DNA of 64,000 bases from Alkaliphilus peptidifermentans DSM 18978 (GTDB lineage: Bacteria > Bacillota > Clostridia > Peptostreptococcales > Natronincolaceae), in NCBI RefSeq assembly GCF_900101495.1, contig NZ_FMUS01000001.1:186001-250000 (forward strand), in the 5' to 3' direction. Shown one piece after another: positions 63,382 to 64,000 of the stretch. Each line of letters starts with the position of its first letter. Within the stretch, counting starts at the first letter, position 1. Made by a program: the position numbers and the translations under genes. The notes beneath the pieces are model-generated. The model saw only the letters and a list, made by a program, of their open reading frames with translations. It did no database searches and was not told the origin of the DNA.

Positions 63382-64000
63382 CTATTTTTCATGAATGGCA
63401 ATTACAACACTGTTTCTAACATATATTTTTACTTGATTTCCTACAGTAATATCTGTCAAGTTTACATTCTTGTCAACGTTAAAGTATTTAGATTCATTGT
63501 TTATTTCAACTGTGACTGTTGGTGTATTGCCAGTTTGCAGTGTTAAAAGTCTTCCTTCATAAACAACAATATCATTTAGCACTGTAACTTCAACTATTTT
63601 ATCGGATTGAACCTTAACCTTAACCTGCATATCAGCTTTTAAGTCTGATAGTACATGATTGATACCATTAATTTTGATGGTGGCATTCTTATCTACATTA
63701 AATAACTCCTGCTTATTATTATATTCCAGGACCATCTCCGATTTTGCTGTATCTACACTTTTTATTACAGCTTCAATCATGGTGTAGTTAAGATCTGTTG
63801 CGTATAATGTTTTAAGTGTAATTCCATCAACGTAGGCTTCAACAGTCATATCTACCTTTAAATCGCTTAGTATCTTTTTAGTATTATCTACATAAATAGC
63901 GGTGTCACTATTTAACCTATAAAAGCTGCTGGTATTTCCTTCTCTAATAATAAGTTCCTTATCTTTAAGGTTAATGCTATATATTGTTCCTGTTATTTTC
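63382..64000 (-). CDS. C-terminal part of a repeat-containing, probably exported protein (5' end outside the window)
   Basis: An open frame of 206 codons that continues past the right edge of the window; only the C-terminus is visible. It consists of beta-rich modules of about 65 residues, each with a short block of the type LSDLKVDMTVEAYVDG or LSDLKADMQVKVKVQS, ending NQVKIYVRNSVVIAIHEK. Such OB- or S-layer-like modules are common in exported clostridial proteins with stalk or SLH domains at the N-terminus. I cannot name the family. An internal ATG at 63849 is only one of the in-frame Met residues and not a credible start. Confidence 0.75.
   Translation of the reverse strand, partial: KITGTIYSINLKDKELIIREGNTSSFYRLNSDTAIYVDNTKKILSDLKVDMTVEAYVDGITLKTLYATDLNYTMIEAVIKSVDTAKSEMVLEYNNKQELFNVDKNATIKINGINHVLSDLKADMQVKVKVQSDKIVEVTVLNDIVVYEGRLLTLQTGNTPTVTVEINNESKYFNVDKNVNLTDITVGNQVKIYVRNSVVIAIHEK

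Overview
The window is a chromosomal segment of an AT-rich, endospore-forming, anaerobic-type Firmicute. The gene content and order (yabP, rqcP, hup, mazG, spoVB, spoVT, prsA-like, mfd, pth, prs, glmU, spoVG, purR, then murC and later yabE, rnmV, ksgA, metG, tatD) match the conserved yab/spoVG neighbourhood of Clostridia. The split arsA pair, the GC-poor intergenic heptamer repeats and the likely selenoproteins suggest an Alkaliphilus-like organism; this taxonomic placement is inference. Sporulation genes (yabP, a spoIID-like gene, spoVB, spoVT, spoVG, ytrH, ytrI, spmA, spmB) are spread throughout.

Region by region. 1-2.1 kb: yabP, a SpoIID-domain lipoprotein, rqcP and a small proline-rich lipoprotein. 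2.5-7.9 kb: an arsenic/metalloid cluster sitting between rqcP and hup. It has two ArsR repressors, a DUF318/ArsP-type permease with a small thioredoxin, ArsD, two half-size ArsA ATPases and two short genes interrupted by in-frame UGA codons. I read these two as selenoproteins, one with a single Sec in a C-G-U-G-P-S motif and one with two adjacent UGA codons (a putative Sec-Sec pair). 8-22.5 kb: housekeeping and sporulation genes, nearly all on the minus strand.

22.7-29.3 kb: an accessory cell-surface island between purR and murC. It encodes a secreted transglutaminase-like protein directly behind three tandem cyclic-di-GMP-I (GEMM) riboswitch aptamers, a class D-like sortase, and a 1260-residue LPKTG surface protein with an acidic V-D-E-E repeat. 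That surface gene has its own c-di-GMP aptamer upstream plus a decayed fifth copy. An HD-GYP protein at 51.8-52.9 kb, the enzyme family that degrades c-di-GMP, has lost the histidine of its HD pair.

29.6-41.8 kb: murC, an LCP-family wall ligase, a MoxR/DUF58/TgpA-type transglutaminase operon, an Orn/Lys/Arg decarboxylase, an M20-type peptidase and an AbgT transporter. 42-52.9 kb: DUF3189, ytrH-ytrI, rhodanese, Na/Ca exchanger, ksgA, rnmV, yabE, CAP-domain secreted protein, HD-GYP. 53-64 kb: tatD, metG behind a Met-specific T-box, spmA-spmB, pncB, a CCA-type nucleotidyltransferase, an AbrB-like regulator, rsmI, a TrmN6-like methyltransferase and the C-terminal part of a repeat protein that runs off the window.

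Non-coding structure is rich: five c-di-GMP aptamers or remnants, a T-box, about twenty intrinsic terminators, two copies of a ~180-bp structured intergenic element (40.0 and 53.1 kb), a compound repeat at 20.95-21.1 kb and several 7-bp-period tandem repeats. I saw no rRNA, tRNA, CRISPR array, insertion sequence or prophage genes. No selA/selB/selC/selD genes lie in the window, so Sec insertion would depend on genes elsewhere. All identifications come from reading motifs by eye; no database search was possible.
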